Shown: piece after piece, positions 8,464 to 17,262 of the stretch
Position numbering within the stretch: the stretch's first letter is position 1
How the letters are laid out: each line of letters begins with the position of its first letter
From: an uncultured Porphyromonadaceae bacterium
GTDB taxonomy: Bacteria; Bacteroidota; Bacteroidia; Bacteroidales; Muribaculaceae
Assembly (NCBI GenBank): GCA_947174335.1
Contig: CAMWIM010000012.1
Coordinates: 1-46,755 of the forward strand
Direction of reading: 5' to 3'
Length of the DNA stretch: 46,755 nucleotides
Translations under genes and position numbers: made by a program
Notes under the pieces: model-generated
The model's input: only the letters and a program-made list of their open reading frames with translations
Told to the model about the DNA's origin: nothing
Database searches by the model: none

Positions 8464-10261
8464 GGTAGTCAGTGCGGATAATAGCGTCGGAGATTGATTG
8501 AGCTCGGGTAAGATGGTTGATTACAGCAGGATTGACCGAGGTTGTATCGCCCGAAATTTCTTTTGTGAGAGCTGAAACGGCAATGCCGGGATAATCAGGG
8601 GCAAAAATACTTTGACCCATGCCTTTCCAACGGTAATCATCAAGTCCGAGAAGATTAAGCAGGGTCGGGTACATATCAATCTGTCCCATCACTTCGTTAC
8701 GACGTCCGGTTACGGGTGAATTAAGAAGAATGAAAGGTGTAAATTGCCCTTCTGATACAAGATTGGCGGCTTCAGGAGAAACTGATCTTATCCCCTGTCG
8801 CCACGAGGCAAGTCCTTCATGATCACCTGTAATCAAAATGAGTGTATCGTCGTAGTCGGGACGTGATCTTAGATACTCGATTATGTGATGCAGCTGAGAA
8901 TCGGTATAATGAGCCATTGTGATATAATCGACAAGATTAGACGGCAATTTGGAATCGGATATGTCAAAATCAGGGTCTTTCAAATTTGATGGAAGTCTGA
9001 AAGGATTGTGACCTGAATAAGTAACAAAGGTTAACATTGCCGGTGTGTCGACTTCCCAAAGATTTTCATCGCGCAGTTTCTTTACGCTTTGTCTCAGGAA
9101 GGAGCCGTCAGATAATTTCCCTGGATTACCGATAAGCTCGTCAATAATCCAGTCACGTCGATCAATCAATGAATCATAGCCAAATGATCGGCTGATTATT
9201 TCTTGATTCCACGTGATTGGTTTGTCACACGTCAATATCGTACTGCGAGTTCCGTATTTTTCTTTAAGTGCTTTATTTATAGTAAGGTAGGTTGATGAGG
9301 GGAATTTCATACTATAAACCGAACCGACCATTGGCATCAAACCTGCGTGCAACAGCAACTGCGCATCAATAGAGCGTCCTGACGCTACTTGTGTCAACAT
9401 ATTAGGCGCATAAAACGAGGTCGAATCATTGACGAGTGAGTTGAGATATGGTGTGATTTCTTTGTCGTTAACTTTTGAGTTAATTACCCAACTCTCAAGC
9501 GATTCACAAAATATGACAACGAGATTTTTCCGATATTCGACAGTATCGGGCAGTGCCTGATGAGGGAACATCCCTTGATGCTCGCTCAGCCATGATTCTA
9601 TCAGCGGTGTCAAATCTTGGTTATTGCTATTTTGACGGTCAATCATGCTGTAAAACACATGTCCGGCAAACGTATAGGTCGGTGAGCCGCAGGTGCTGTA
9701 ATAACATGATTGAACCAATCGGTCGTATTCTTTATAGAAACCGCCACGCAGTTTTATGCCGCATAAGGAGATAATGGCAAGAAAAATGATATAGCATAGA
9801 TATTGTAATTGTCTGTGGGGGGGGGTGTTAGGTTTGACTTTGTGATATAAAATCACACCGGCAAGAATGATAATGAGAAATCCTGAATCAATCCATCTGA
9901 TTGAAGAAAAGATGCTTGCGGTAAAATCAGAGAGGTTTGATATAAGCCCGAAACTGTCAAGAGGAATACTTGTAAAATATGTTCGGCAATACATAATGTC
10001 GGCAAGCAGGAGCATGTCGACAAGGCAAATCCAGATGGCTTGTATCCATATTTTTCTTGTAAAAAGGAATGGGAGAGTCAGAATAAGTCCTGCCAAAATA
10101 TTATTGATCCACAATAGCCAATCGCCGAGAGGACGGAAAGTTGTAACTGAGCACCAGTCAATTACATACCATATCAGGGACAAAATAGACATAGCGGTCA
10201 TTACTCCTAACCGTGATTTCCATAAATCAGGTGAAAATAGGAATTTGACACGTTTAATCAT
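8438..10261 (-). CDS. LtaS-like sulfatase/phosphoglycerol transferase family membrane protein
   Basis: A membrane-anchored alkaline-phosphatase-superfamily enzyme of the LTA synthase/EptA/OpgB type, predicted to act on envelope lipids or glycans in the periplasm. About five transmembrane helices fill residues 1-165. The catalytic domain follows: E253 in FCESLESW as metal ligand, S297 in SGRSIDAQ where LtaS has its Thr nucleophile, H418 in TYSGHNPF, and D480-H481 in GDHE. So the active site looks complete, with Ser as likely nucleophile. The ATG at 10261 is preferred over an in-frame GTG at 10267. It follows sufS by 15 bp, an odd partner for Fe-S genes. A C9 run (9817-9825, minus-strand sense) lies around codons 146-149. 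The substrate cannot be inferred. Confidence 0.85.
   Translation of the reverse strand: MIKRVKFLFSPDLWKSRLGVMTAMSILSLIWYVIDWCSVTTFRPLGDWLLWINNILAGLILTLPFLFTRKIWIQAIWICLVDMLLLADIMYCRTYFTSIPLDSFGLISNLSDFTASIFSSIRWIDSGFLIIILAGVILYHKVKPNTPPHRQLQYLCYIIFLAIISLCGIKLRGGFYKEYDRLVQSCYYSTCGSPTYTFAGHVFYSMIDRQNSNNQDLTPLIESWLSEHQGMFPHQALPDTVEYRKNLVVIFCESLESWVINSKVNDKEITPYLNSLVNDSTSFYAPNMLTQVASGRSIDAQLLLHAGLMPMVGSVYSMKFPSSTYLTINKALKEKYGTRSTILTCDKPITWNQEIISRSFGYDSLIDRRDWIIDELIGNPGKLSDGSFLRQSVKKLRDENLWEVDTPAMLTFVTYSGHNPFRLPSNLKDPDFDISDSKLPSNLVDYITMAHYTDSQLHHIIEYLRSRPDYDDTLILITGDHEGLASWRQGIRSVSPEAANLVSEGQFTPFILLNSPVTGRRNEVMGQIDMYPTLLNLLGLDDYRWKGMGQSIFAPDYPGIAVSALTKEISGDTTSVNPAVINHLTRAQSISDAIIRTDYLKLVATRD
9817..9825. 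repeat. Nine-base G:C homopolymer in the LtaS-like gene
   Basis: Nine consecutive G on the plus strand (C9 in coding sense), encoding part of an N-T-P-P-H linker after the membrane helices. A gain or loss of one base would shift the frame before the catalytic domain. Confidence 0.9.
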
Positions 10262-10276
10262 AGCCACTTGGTGGTT

Positions 10277-11509
10277 TTATGATAAAATTTGATTGACTCG
10301 TTTTAGTGCGTCAACAAAGGCGTCGGCTTCATCAAGCGTATTATAGACGGCAAACGAAGCTCTCACGGTGCCTTCAATGCCGAGGGCGGTCATAAGCGGT
10401 TGTGCGCAGTGGTGACCGGTGCGGACTGCAATTCCGAGCTTGTCGAGTAGCATTCCGGTATCGTAGTGGTGGGCATTTTCAAGAAGGAATGAGATTACAC
10501 CGCTTTTGTTGGGCGCGGTTCCGAAAATGCGTATGCCGGGAATTTCGTTAACAAGTCTCTCGGTGGTATGTTCAAGCAGGATATGTTCTTGACCTGCAAT
10601 TATATCCATGCCTGTATCTTCAATAAAGTCGAGAGCCGAATTAAAGGCGGCGATGTCAACAAAATCGGGAGTCCCGGCTTCAAATTTAAAAGGTAAATCG
10701 GCAAAGGTCGTGCCTTCAAACGAGACATGGGCTATCATTTCGCCACCTCCTTGATATGGTGGCATCTGTTCAAGAAGGTCGCGTTTACCATAGAGAACTC
10801 CGACGCCTGTAGGACCATACATTTTATGAGATGAGAATACATAAAAATCGGCATCGAGTTCGCGTACATCCACTTTGAGATGAGGTGCGCCCTGAGCACC
10901 ATCGACCATAGCTTTGACGCCGTGTTCGTGTGCGATTTTTATGATTTCTTTTGCCGGATTAATTGTGCCAAGTACGTTTGAGACGTGAGTAAAAGATACC
11001 AATCGTGTATGGCTGTTGAATAAACTGCGATACACGTCAAGGTCGAGTTCTCCACGCGAATTTATGGGAACGACATTGATTTTAATGTTGATTTTCTTTT
11101 GAAGCAGTTGCCAGGGAACAATGTTGGCGTGATGCTCCATAACGGTGAGAATAATCTCGTCACCGTCGTGCAAAAATGCTTCGCCAAACGATGATGTCAC
11201 AAGATTTATAGCCTCGGTTGTTCCTCGTGTAAAAACAATTTCTTCGATTGACTCGGCATTTATGTAGTCCTTAATGTGGCGGCGGGTTTGCTCCTGCATG
11301 TCGGTAGCCTCTTGCGAAAGGGTGTGGACGCCACGGTGAACGTTTGCCTTGGTGTGGAAGTACATATTGTCAATCGCCTCGACAACCTGTCGCGGTGTTT
11401 GCGATGTAGCGGCATTGTCAAGATAGACAAGTTTTCGATTAAAAACTTTGCGGTTGAGAATCGGAAATTTTTCGCGTATTTTGAGTATTGTATCTTGTGG
11501 AATATTCAT
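10277..11509 (-). CDS. sufS: Cysteine desulfurase SufS
   Basis: A PLP enzyme that takes sulfur from cysteine and supplies it as persulfide to the SufBCD scaffold. The PLP lysine is K229 in FSSHKMYGPTG and the catalytic cysteine is C368 in RTGHHCAQP, the group II (SufS/CsdA) arrangement. RGVHTLSQEATD and TRGTTEAIN are also in place. I set the start at ATG 11509 (410 residues, usual length, beginning MNIPQDTILKI). The reading frame stays open upstream, but that stretch overlaps sufD in another frame and has no family similarity. It starts 17 bp after the sufD stop. No SufE or SufU partner is seen here. Confidence 0.95.
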   Translation of the reverse strand: MNIPQDTILKIREKFPILNRKVFNRKLVYLDNAATSQTPRQVVEAIDNMYFHTKANVHRGVHTLSQEATDMQEQTRRHIKDYINAESIEEIVFTRGTTEAINLVTSSFGEAFLHDGDEIILTVMEHHANIVPWQLLQKKINIKINVVPINSRGELDLDVYRSLFNSHTRLVSFTHVSNVLGTINPAKEIIKIAHEHGVKAMVDGAQGAPHLKVDVRELDADFYVFSSHKMYGPTGVGVLYGKRDLLEQMPPYQGGGEMIAHVSFEGTTFADLPFKFEAGTPDFVDIAAFNSALDFIEDTGMDIIAGQEHILLEHTTERLVNEIPGIRIFGTAPNKSGVISFLLENAHHYDTGMLLDKLGIAVRTGHHCAQPLMTALGIEGTVRASFAVYNTLDEADAFVDALKRVNQILS

Positions 11510-11526
11510 TTGATAGAGACAATAAT

Positions 11527-12897
11527 TTACTCTCTCGGAGTTGAAATGTTTGTATGACAGTCGGCGTGGCAGTCGTTGCAAAGAACTTGCTCGCCACCGA
11601 GACGTTTCTCGACAAGCATCATCAATCGCGATTTGATACCTTCCACTTTGATAGTGTCGAGTGTGTCGGTCATGAACGCTATCATTAACATTCTGCGGGC
11701 GGTCTCGTATGGAATACCGCGAGCCTGCATATAGAAAAGAGCGTTGGCATCGAGTTGCCCGGTTGCGGTTCCGTGACTGCATTTGACCTCGTCGTTGTAG
11801 ATGAGAAGCTGAGGTTCGGTGTGCATCCGTGCTTCGGGCGATGCAACGATGTTGCGGTTGTTTTGATAGCCGACAGTGAAGGGAGCTTTCGGGTCAACAT
11901 ATATACCGCCTTCAAACGCACCTTGAGCGTTATTGTCGAGCAGATATTTAAACAGTTGATTGCTGTCACAGTGAGGTGCAAGATGGTTTACATTCGAGCA
12001 GTTGTCAACGTGCATCTGACCGTCGGCAATAGCGAGTCCCGACAGATAACCTTCAGAGTGTTGTCCTTTCAGGTTGATTGTGAAATCGTTTCGGGTTACA
12101 CCACAATGTAGTGTTGCGGTTCCGACACGAATTTTAGCATCGTTTTCTTGATTGGCAAAAAGTCGAGAATAGCGAGAGGTGAGCGGTGTGGTTTCTTCGA
12201 TTGAATATATGTCAAGTTCTGATGCTTTTTCCCCTGCAACTTCGATGATTTCAGATGAGAGGAATTTAACGTCGGCAGTTTGAGTGTGATCGCAGAAGAA
12301 TATGGCTGCTTTACTGTCTTGTTCGGCAACGACTAAAACTCGGCGTACACCCATCAGCGGAGCGGGTGAGTTGAATATGTTTACAATCTGAATGGGTGAT
12401 TCGAGATGAACTCCACGTCCGATTCTGATAAACAATCCTTCCTGAGCCAACATTGTGTTGAGTGCAACTGAAGGTTCGTTTGCAGGCGCAATTTTGTTGT
12501 AGTATTTGCCGACAATGTCGGGGTATGTCTCGCAAGCCTTTGACAGGGGCATTACGTCAACACCGGTAGGCAAATTCTGGCGCATGGTAGATGTCGGAGT
12601 AAACGAGTCGTTGACAACAACACCGAGCAGGGTACTGACGTTTGGAATGTCACACTTGAATGAACGCCCGATTTCGGTTGGGATATTCATTCTGAGGATG
12701 TTGACCCCATAGTCAGGTTCAAACATTTTTTCGATTGATGTGACCTTGAAGCCTTCATCGCCTTTCTCGGGTAATCGTTTACCTTCGAGTGCTGAGGCTG
12801 CCGCCGGTCGCATCTCGTTCATTATCAAAGCCGAATGGCTGTTGATGGCGTCAGCGTTCTGGCGGTATAGGTCAATATATTGAGTTAATGAATTCAT
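11527..12897 (-). CDS. sufD: Fe-S cluster assembly protein SufD
   Basis: Scaffold subunit that pairs with SufB and the ATPase SufC to build Fe-S clusters. The beta-helix core is recognisable from GVHLESPIQIVNIFN, VEEQ-like VVAEQDSKAAIFF and the C-terminal KCSHGTATGQLDANALFYMQARGI, where a His in SHG is characteristic of the SufB/SufD family. The length of 456 residues is normal. It sits between sufC and sufS with gaps of 18 and 17 bp. Confidence 0.95.
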   Translation of the reverse strand: MNSLTQYIDLYRQNADAINSHSALIMNEMRPAAASALEGKRLPEKGDEGFKVTSIEKMFEPDYGVNILRMNIPTEIGRSFKCDIPNVSTLLGVVVNDSFTPTSTMRQNLPTGVDVMPLSKACETYPDIVGKYYNKIAPANEPSVALNTMLAQEGLFIRIGRGVHLESPIQIVNIFNSPAPLMGVRRVLVVAEQDSKAAIFFCDHTQTADVKFLSSEIIEVAGEKASELDIYSIEETTPLTSRYSRLFANQENDAKIRVGTATLHCGVTRNDFTINLKGQHSEGYLSGLAIADGQMHVDNCSNVNHLAPHCDSNQLFKYLLDNNAQGAFEGGIYVDPKAPFTVGYQNNRNIVASPEARMHTEPQLLIYNDEVKCSHGTATGQLDANALFYMQARGIPYETARRMLMIAFMTDTLDTIKVEGIKSRLMMLVEKRLGGEQVLCNDCHADCHTNISTPRE

Positions 12898-12915
12898 TGA
12901 TAGGCTGATAAAGAT

Positions 12916-13683
12916 TTATTGGTTGTCGATTTCCTGTTTAATCCAGTCGTAACCTTTTTCTTCGAGTTCAAGCGCGAGTTCAGGACCTCCGGTTTTGACA
13001 ATACGACCTTTGTAGAGTACGTGAACAAAGTCTGGTTTGATGTAATCGAGAAGTCGTTGATAATGGGTGATGACAATTGTTGAGTTTTCGTTTGTCTTGA
13101 GTTTGTTGACACCAGCCGACACGATTCGAAGTGCGTCGATGTCAAGTCCGCTGTCAGTTTCATCAAGAATTGACAAACGGGGTTCAAGCACTGCCATCTG
13201 GAAAATTTCATTTCGTTTTTTCTCACCGCCCGAGAAACCTTCGTTAACCGAACGGGAAGCGAGCTTGTTGTCAAGTTCGACAACTTCACGTTTCTGTCTC
13301 ATCAACTTCAGGAAGTCACCGGCAGAAAGCGGTTCCTCTCCAAAATATTTACGTTTGGCGTTTACGGCTGCGCGCATAAAGTTAACCATTGAAACTCCCG
13401 GTATTTCAACAGGATATTGAAACGAGAGGAAAAGACCCTCGTGGCTGCGATCTTCGGGAGCGAGTGCCAAAAGGTCAATGCCGTGGAATGTTGCCGAGCC
13501 TTCGGTTACCTTGAAGGCGGGATTACCTGCGAGCACCGATGAAAGTGTACTTTTACCGGACCCGTTAGGTCCCATGATTGCGTGAACCTCGCCGGGACGG
13601 ATTGTAAGGTTGATGCCTTTGAGAATTTCTTTTCCTTCGATACCTGCGTGGAGGTTTTCGACTTTGAGAAGTATATTGTCCAT
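12916..13683 (-). CDS. sufC: Fe-S cluster assembly ATPase SufC
   Basis: ABC-type ATPase that drives conformational change of SufB-SufD. Walker [10 protein letters not shown] is at 38-46, the ABC signature SGGEK at 151-155, and Walker [13 protein letters not shown] at 170-181, with the H of [12 protein letters not shown] as switch. The length of 255 residues is typical. It is 37 bp after sufB and 18 bp before sufD. Confidence 0.97.
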   Translation of the reverse strand: MDNILLKVENLHAGIEGKEILKGINLTIRPGEVHAIMGPNGSGKSTLSSVLAGNPAFKVTEGSATFHGIDLLALAPEDRSHEGLFLSFQYPVEIPGVSMVNFMRAAVNAKRKYFGEEPLSAGDFLKLMRQKREVVELDNKLASRSVNEGFSGGEKKRNEIFQMAVLEPRLSILDETDSGLDIDALRIVSAGVNKLKTNENSTIVITHYQRLLDYIKPDFVHVLYKGRIVKTGGPELALELEEKGYDWIKQEIDNQ

Positions 13684-13720
13684 ATCTGTTATGTCGTCTG
13701 ATTATCTAATTTATTTAATG

Positions 13721-15214
13721 TTATCCAACTGAACCTTCAAGGGTAATCTGGAGAAGTCGCTGAGCTTCAACAGCAAACTCCATCGGGAGCTTGTTCATTA
13801 CCTCTTTGGCATATCCGTTAATGATAAGCCCTACAGCTTCTTCGGTCGGGATGCCTCGTTGGTTACAGTAGAAGAGCTGTTCTTCTGATATTTTTGAGGT
13901 CGTTGCTTCGTGTTCGACAACGGCTGTCGGATTTTTAATGTCGAGATAGGGGAATGTGTGCGCTCCACAGGTCGAGCTGAGCAAGAGCGAGTCACACTGG
14001 GTATAGTTTCTCACACCGTCGGCTTGAGGGGCAACCGACACGAGTCCTCGATATGAGTTTTCGCTATATCCGGCTGAAATACCTTTTGACACGATTGTCG
14101 AGCGGGAGTTACGTCCGATATGAATCATTTTTGTACCTGTATCGGCTTGCTGGCGATTTCGGGTTACGGCAACCGAATAAAATTCGCCTACCGAATTGTC
14201 TCCGGCAAGAACGCATGACGGATATTTCCATGTGATCGCCGAACCGGTTTCAACCTGAGTCCATGAAAGTTTGGAGAAGTCTCCGCGACAGAGCCCTCGT
14301 TTAGTTACAAAGTTATATATGCCACCTTTACCGTCTTTGTCGCCGGCATACCAGTTTTGAACGGTCGAGTATTTAACCTCGGCACGGTCTTCGACAATGA
14401 TTTCAACGATGGCGGCGTGAAGTTGATTTTCATCACGCATCGGGGCGGTGCAGCCTTCAAGGTAGCTGACGTATGAATCATCATCTGCCACAATAAGTGT
14501 ACGTTCAAATTGACCTGTACCGGCTGCGTTTATACGGAAATAGGTCGAAAGCTCCATCGGGCATCTGACACCTTTGGGTATGTAAACAAACGAGCCGTCA
14601 GAAAATACTGCCGAGTTGAGAGCTGCGAAAAAGTTGTCGCGGTAACTGACAACTTTACCAAGGTATTTTTTGACAAGGTCGGGATAGTTCTTAACAGCCT
14701 CAGAAAACGAACAGAAGATAATGCCTTTTTCAGCAAGAACTTCGCTGTGGGTTGTTTTGACTGAAACAGAGTCCATTACCGCATCAACTGCCATTCCCGA
14801 AAGTTGCTTCTGTTCTTCGAGAGGAATACCGAGTTTATCAAATGTCTTGAGCAGTTCGGGATCTACCTCGTCGAGCGATTTGGGAGACTCTTTTTTAACC
14901 GGAGCGGCATAGTAGCTTATTGCCTGATAATCAATTTTGGGTATTTTGAGATGAGCCCAGTCAGGCATTTTGAGAGTCAGCCAGTGGCGATATGCCGCCA
15001 ATCTGAATTCAAGAAGCCATTCGGGTTCCCCTTTCTTGCGTGAAATCAGACGAATGACATCTTCGTTGATACCGCGGGGAATTATATCGGTTTCGATATC
15101 ACTTACAAAACCATATTTATATTCGTCGGTCGTCGCGTTTTTCAGTACGTCAAGGCTTTCGTTAGCCTTGTCTGAAATATTACGACCGTCGTTAGTTGGA
15201 TTTGTTTGATTCAT
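13721..15214 (-). CDS. sufB: Fe-S cluster assembly protein SufB
   Basis: Main scaffold subunit on which the nascent Fe-S cluster forms. Strong family markers are [19 protein letters not shown] near residues 65-85, [32 protein letters not shown] and the C-terminal [22 protein letters not shown]. The length of 497 residues is usual. It starts 68 bp after cvpA. I found no TAnnTTTG element in that gap, so it may depend on the cvpA promoter at 15841-15848. Confidence 0.97.
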   Translation of the reverse strand: MNQTNPTNDGRNISDKANESLDVLKNATTDEYKYGFVSDIETDIIPRGINEDVIRLISRKKGEPEWLLEFRLAAYRHWLTLKMPDWAHLKIPKIDYQAISYYAAPVKKESPKSLDEVDPELLKTFDKLGIPLEEQKQLSGMAVDAVMDSVSVKTTHSEVLAEKGIIFCSFSEAVKNYPDLVKKYLGKVVSYRDNFFAALNSAVFSDGSFVYIPKGVRCPMELSTYFRINAAGTGQFERTLIVADDDSYVSYLEGCTAPMRDENQLHAAIVEIIVEDRAEVKYSTVQNWYAGDKDGKGGIYNFVTKRGLCRGDFSKLSWTQVETGSAITWKYPSCVLAGDNSVGEFYSVAVTRNRQQADTGTKMIHIGRNSRSTIVSKGISAGYSENSYRGLVSVAPQADGVRNYTQCDSLLLSSTCGAHTFPYLDIKNPTAVVEHEATTSKISEEQLFYCNQRGIPTEEAVGLIINGYAKEVMNKLPMEFAVEAQRLLQITLEGSVG

Positions 15215-15282
15215 ATATTGAGTTAACGTTTTGACTTTTCTTTGTAAACAATTTTTGGTTGCTTTTGGTCGATAATGCTAAG

Positions 15283-15795
15283 TTAAAAAAGATTAGGAAA
15301 TTTATCGAACCCAAACACTGCCGGTGCTAAATCAAGGACAGCACGGGCAACCTGACCGTGAGCAAGATTTGACATTGTCGCGACATTTTTTGATGAGTCG
15401 GCAATTTGCCAGATGTTTAGCAATATGCTGAGAATAAGCATCCACTGGAATACCGAAAACAAGGCACCAAGAATTCGGTCAACCGATCCCATGAACAGTG
15501 CTCGTACTATCGTTTTGACAAATCGGGTCAGTGCGCGTGTCAGCAAATAGACGAGCGCAAACAGTCCGACGTATGCGATTACTGTTGTGATGTAATGGGA
15601 CAGTGCCGGAGAATCGGAAAGATTACCTAAAATTTTGCCCACAAAAACGGTTGCCGTACCACCAAACAATCGGTCGGCAAGAATACCAAAGACAACGGCT
15701 GCGATCGCTCCGACCTGCACAACGATTCCTTTGATCAATCCGTAGGCGGCAGACCCGATTAATACAGCTAATATGATTATATCTAAAGTACTCAT
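15283..15795 (-). CDS. CvpA family membrane protein
   Basis: A 170-residue inner-membrane protein with four predicted helices (about 5-25, 28-50, 68-88, 108-130) matching the CvpA/colicin V production family. Its molecular role is unsettled; in other bacteria it is linked to envelope stress and purine or colicin phenotypes. The conserved-looking N-terminal stretch contains LDIIILAVLIGSAAYGLIKG-like sequence with small residues. It leads the suf gene run and has its own -7 element at 15841-15848. Confidence 0.85.
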   Translation of the reverse strand: MSTLDIIILAVLIGSAAYGLIKGIVVQVGAIAAVVFGILADRLFGGTATVFVGKILGNLSDSPALSHYITTVIAYVGLFALVYLLTRALTRFVKTIVRALFMGSVDRILGALFSVFQWMLILSILLNIWQIADSSKNVATMSNLAHGQVARAVLDLAPAVFGFDKFPNLF

Positions 15796-15840
15796 CCGAC
15801 TTTAATTCAGTGGAGTTTCAATAAATTTCTATTTATTATG

Positions 15841-15848
15841 CAAAGATA
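15841..15848 (-). promoter_or_regulatory. -7 element for cvpA (and probably suf genes)
   Basis: Minus-strand TATCTTTG fits TAnnTTTG about 46 nt upstream of the cvpA ATG. No -33 element is seen at the usual spacing. Confidence 0.65.
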
Positions 15849-15903
15849 CATCAAAAATGTGAGTTTACTACACTTTTTACCGGCTAAATATCTTACCGGC
15901 AAG

Positions 15904-15917
15904 ATTGTTCCAACAAT
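15904..15917. promoter_or_regulatory. Palindrome between cvpA/suf and bcp
   Basis: ATTGTT-CC-AACAAT, a perfect 6-2-6 inverted repeat centred about 58 nt upstream of the predicted bcp transcription start and about 75 nt from the cvpA start. It could be an operator for a regulator shared by the peroxidase and Fe-S genes, but no match to a known site is claimed. Confidence 0.35.
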
Positions 15918-15956
15918 TCTTTTTGCCGATTGTTGTTAAATTAGCATCTAATATAC

Positions 15957-15964
15957 TATATTTG
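15957..15964 (+). promoter_or_regulatory. -7 element of bcp
   Basis: TATATTTG fits TAnnTTTG, with TTG at 15933-15935, 21 nt upstream. The ATG follows about 30 nt downstream. Confidence 0.7.
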
Positions 15965-15994
15965 CATTAAGTTAAATTTAAAAACATAAAAATT

Positions 15995-16456
15995 ATGAAT
16001 ATTGGAGATAAAGTAACAGGACTTCTCGGATATGATGCCGAGGGTAAGGCTGTGAATGCCGAGGAATTTAACGGCAAACCGTTGATTATCTATTTTTATC
16101 CTAAAGACAACACGCCCGGATGTACTGCAGAAGCGTGTTCAATAAGAGACTCGTATGCCGATTTGAAGAAACGTGGATATGTGGTAATCGGAATCAGCAA
16201 AGATTCGTCGGCAAGTCATGTTAAGTTTGCTGAAAAATATGAACTCCCGTTTATTTTGTTGAGTGACACTGACACAACTGTAAATCAAAAGTTTGGTGTT
16301 TGGCAAAAGAAAAAGATGGCAGGACGCGAATATATGGGTACTGTCAGAACAACGTTTATCACCGACGCCAACCATGTTGTGACTGAAGTCATCAATAAAG
16401 TCAATACTAAAGATGCCGCCGGTCAAATAATAGAAATACTTGATAAGAAGGTGTAA
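15995..16456 (+). CDS. bcp: Thioredoxin-dependent thiol peroxidase (Bcp/PrxQ)
   Basis: A cytoplasmic peroxiredoxin that reduces hydrogen peroxide and alkyl hydroperoxides. The peroxidatic Cys lies in NTPGCTAEACSIRD near residue 43, and the second Cys five residues later is the resolving Cys of the atypical 2-Cys PrxQ type. The TFITDANH strand follows near residue 113. The length of 153 residues is normal. It is monocistronic, with its own promoter and a terminator that lies inside the 3' end of the convergent cpsB-like gene. It stands back to back with the suf operon, which fits an oxidative-stress theme. Confidence 0.95.
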   Translation: MNIGDKVTGLLGYDAEGKAVNAEEFNGKPLIIYFYPKDNTPGCTAEACSIRDSYADLKKRGYVVIGISKDSSASHVKFAEKYELPFILLSDTDTTVNQKFGVWQKKKMAGREYMGTVRTTFITDANHVVTEVINKVNTKDAAGQIIEILDKKV

Positions 16457-16477
16457 TAAAGATATTCTGAGTATTAC

Positions 16478-17239
16478 CTAAAGCTTGTCGTTTTTAACCA
16501 GAGCGGCAAGCTTTTTTAATGTCGGACGACAGGCTCTGCTTGAAAGGTATTTTTCAATGCAATCAACGTGGCGGAAGTGATGAAGGTCGGTAGCGCAATA
16601 ATCTGCTAATCCTTTGTCAATCAGTTTAAGTGCCATTTTGTTCTCATCCTCGCCATGATAACCCGCCAAACTCAAAAGATTAATTTGAAACTCGACACCA
16701 CGTTCATGAAGGTCAATGTATTTTTTGAGGTCGCGGGTGTGAAAATATAGATAGCGTTCGGGGTGGGAGAGTATTGGCTTAAATCCCCGGTTTTCTATTT
16801 CAAATAAAATAGAGTCGATCCATTCTTCTCCGGGATTTGATGCAAAAGGTAGTTCTACCAGCAGATGATTATCGGGTAAAGGCTTGACTTTACTTTCTTT
16901 AAGTTGCTTTTTAAACTGAGAATCAAGGCGATATTCAGCTGAAAAATCGAGTTTTATTTCATCGGGAATTGATGATTGATTATTGTTGATAAAGGTTTGA
17001 CAAGCGGTCTCGATTGAGTATATATCGTTTGGGTAAACATCTTCGGTCACATGAGGGGTGAAGAATATCCGATCAAGCCCCCACGCTTGTTGCCTTTCAA
17101 GAAGTTTGCACGCCATTTCATCGTCTTTTGCCCCGTGGTCAACATCTGGCAAAACGTGACAGTGAATGTCGGTATGGAAAGGAAGTCGAGTCATAGTGGC
17201 TCGACTTTCAAATATATTCAGATTGTTGAATATCATCAA
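16478..17239 (-). CDS. CpsB/YwqE-type PHP-domain tyrosine-protein phosphatase
   Basis: A metal-dependent phosphatase of the CpsB/YwqE group, which dephosphorylates the bacterial tyrosine kinases that control capsule and exopolysaccharide synthesis. The PHP metal ligands are visible: HTDIHCH near residue 22-28, DVDHGAKDD, FTPH, the E of SAEYRLD, ILSHPERY and the final DLHH. The length of 253 residues fits. Two starts are possible: ATG 17239 and ATG 17194 (MTRLPF, nearer the first motif). It lies 23 bp after sulP, probably in one transcript. No tyrosine kinase is in the window. Confidence 0.88.
   Translation of the reverse strand: MMIFNNLNIFESRATMTRLPFHTDIHCHVLPDVDHGAKDDEMACKLLERQQAWGLDRIFFTPHVTEDVYPNDIYSIETACQTFINNNQSSIPDEIKLDFSAEYRLDSQFKKQLKESKVKPLPDNHLLVELPFASNPGEEWIDSILFEIENRGFKPILSHPERYLYFHTRDLKKYIDLHERGVEFQINLLSLAGYHGEDENKMALKLIDKGLADYCATDLHHFRHVDCIEKYLSSRACRPTLKKLAALVKNDKL
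16480..16517 (+). terminator. bcp terminator inside cpsB coding sequence
   Basis: Stem AAAGCTTGTCG (16480-16490) pairs with CGGCAAGCTTT (16504-16514) with one G-U, followed by a T run (16512-16517). It covers the last codons of the convergent gene that ends at 16478. Confidence 0.75.
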
Positions 17240-17262
17240 TCCGTTGAAACTTTAAGGAGATA

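Noticed and set aside
8438-10261. True lipoteichoic acid synthase
   Set aside because: The organism appears Gram-negative and lacks LTA. The gene is only a family member, so no specific product is claimed.
11510-11782. N-terminal extension of SufS by 91 residues
   Set aside because: It lies in another frame within sufD, has no SufS similarity, and the protein from 11509 already has normal length.
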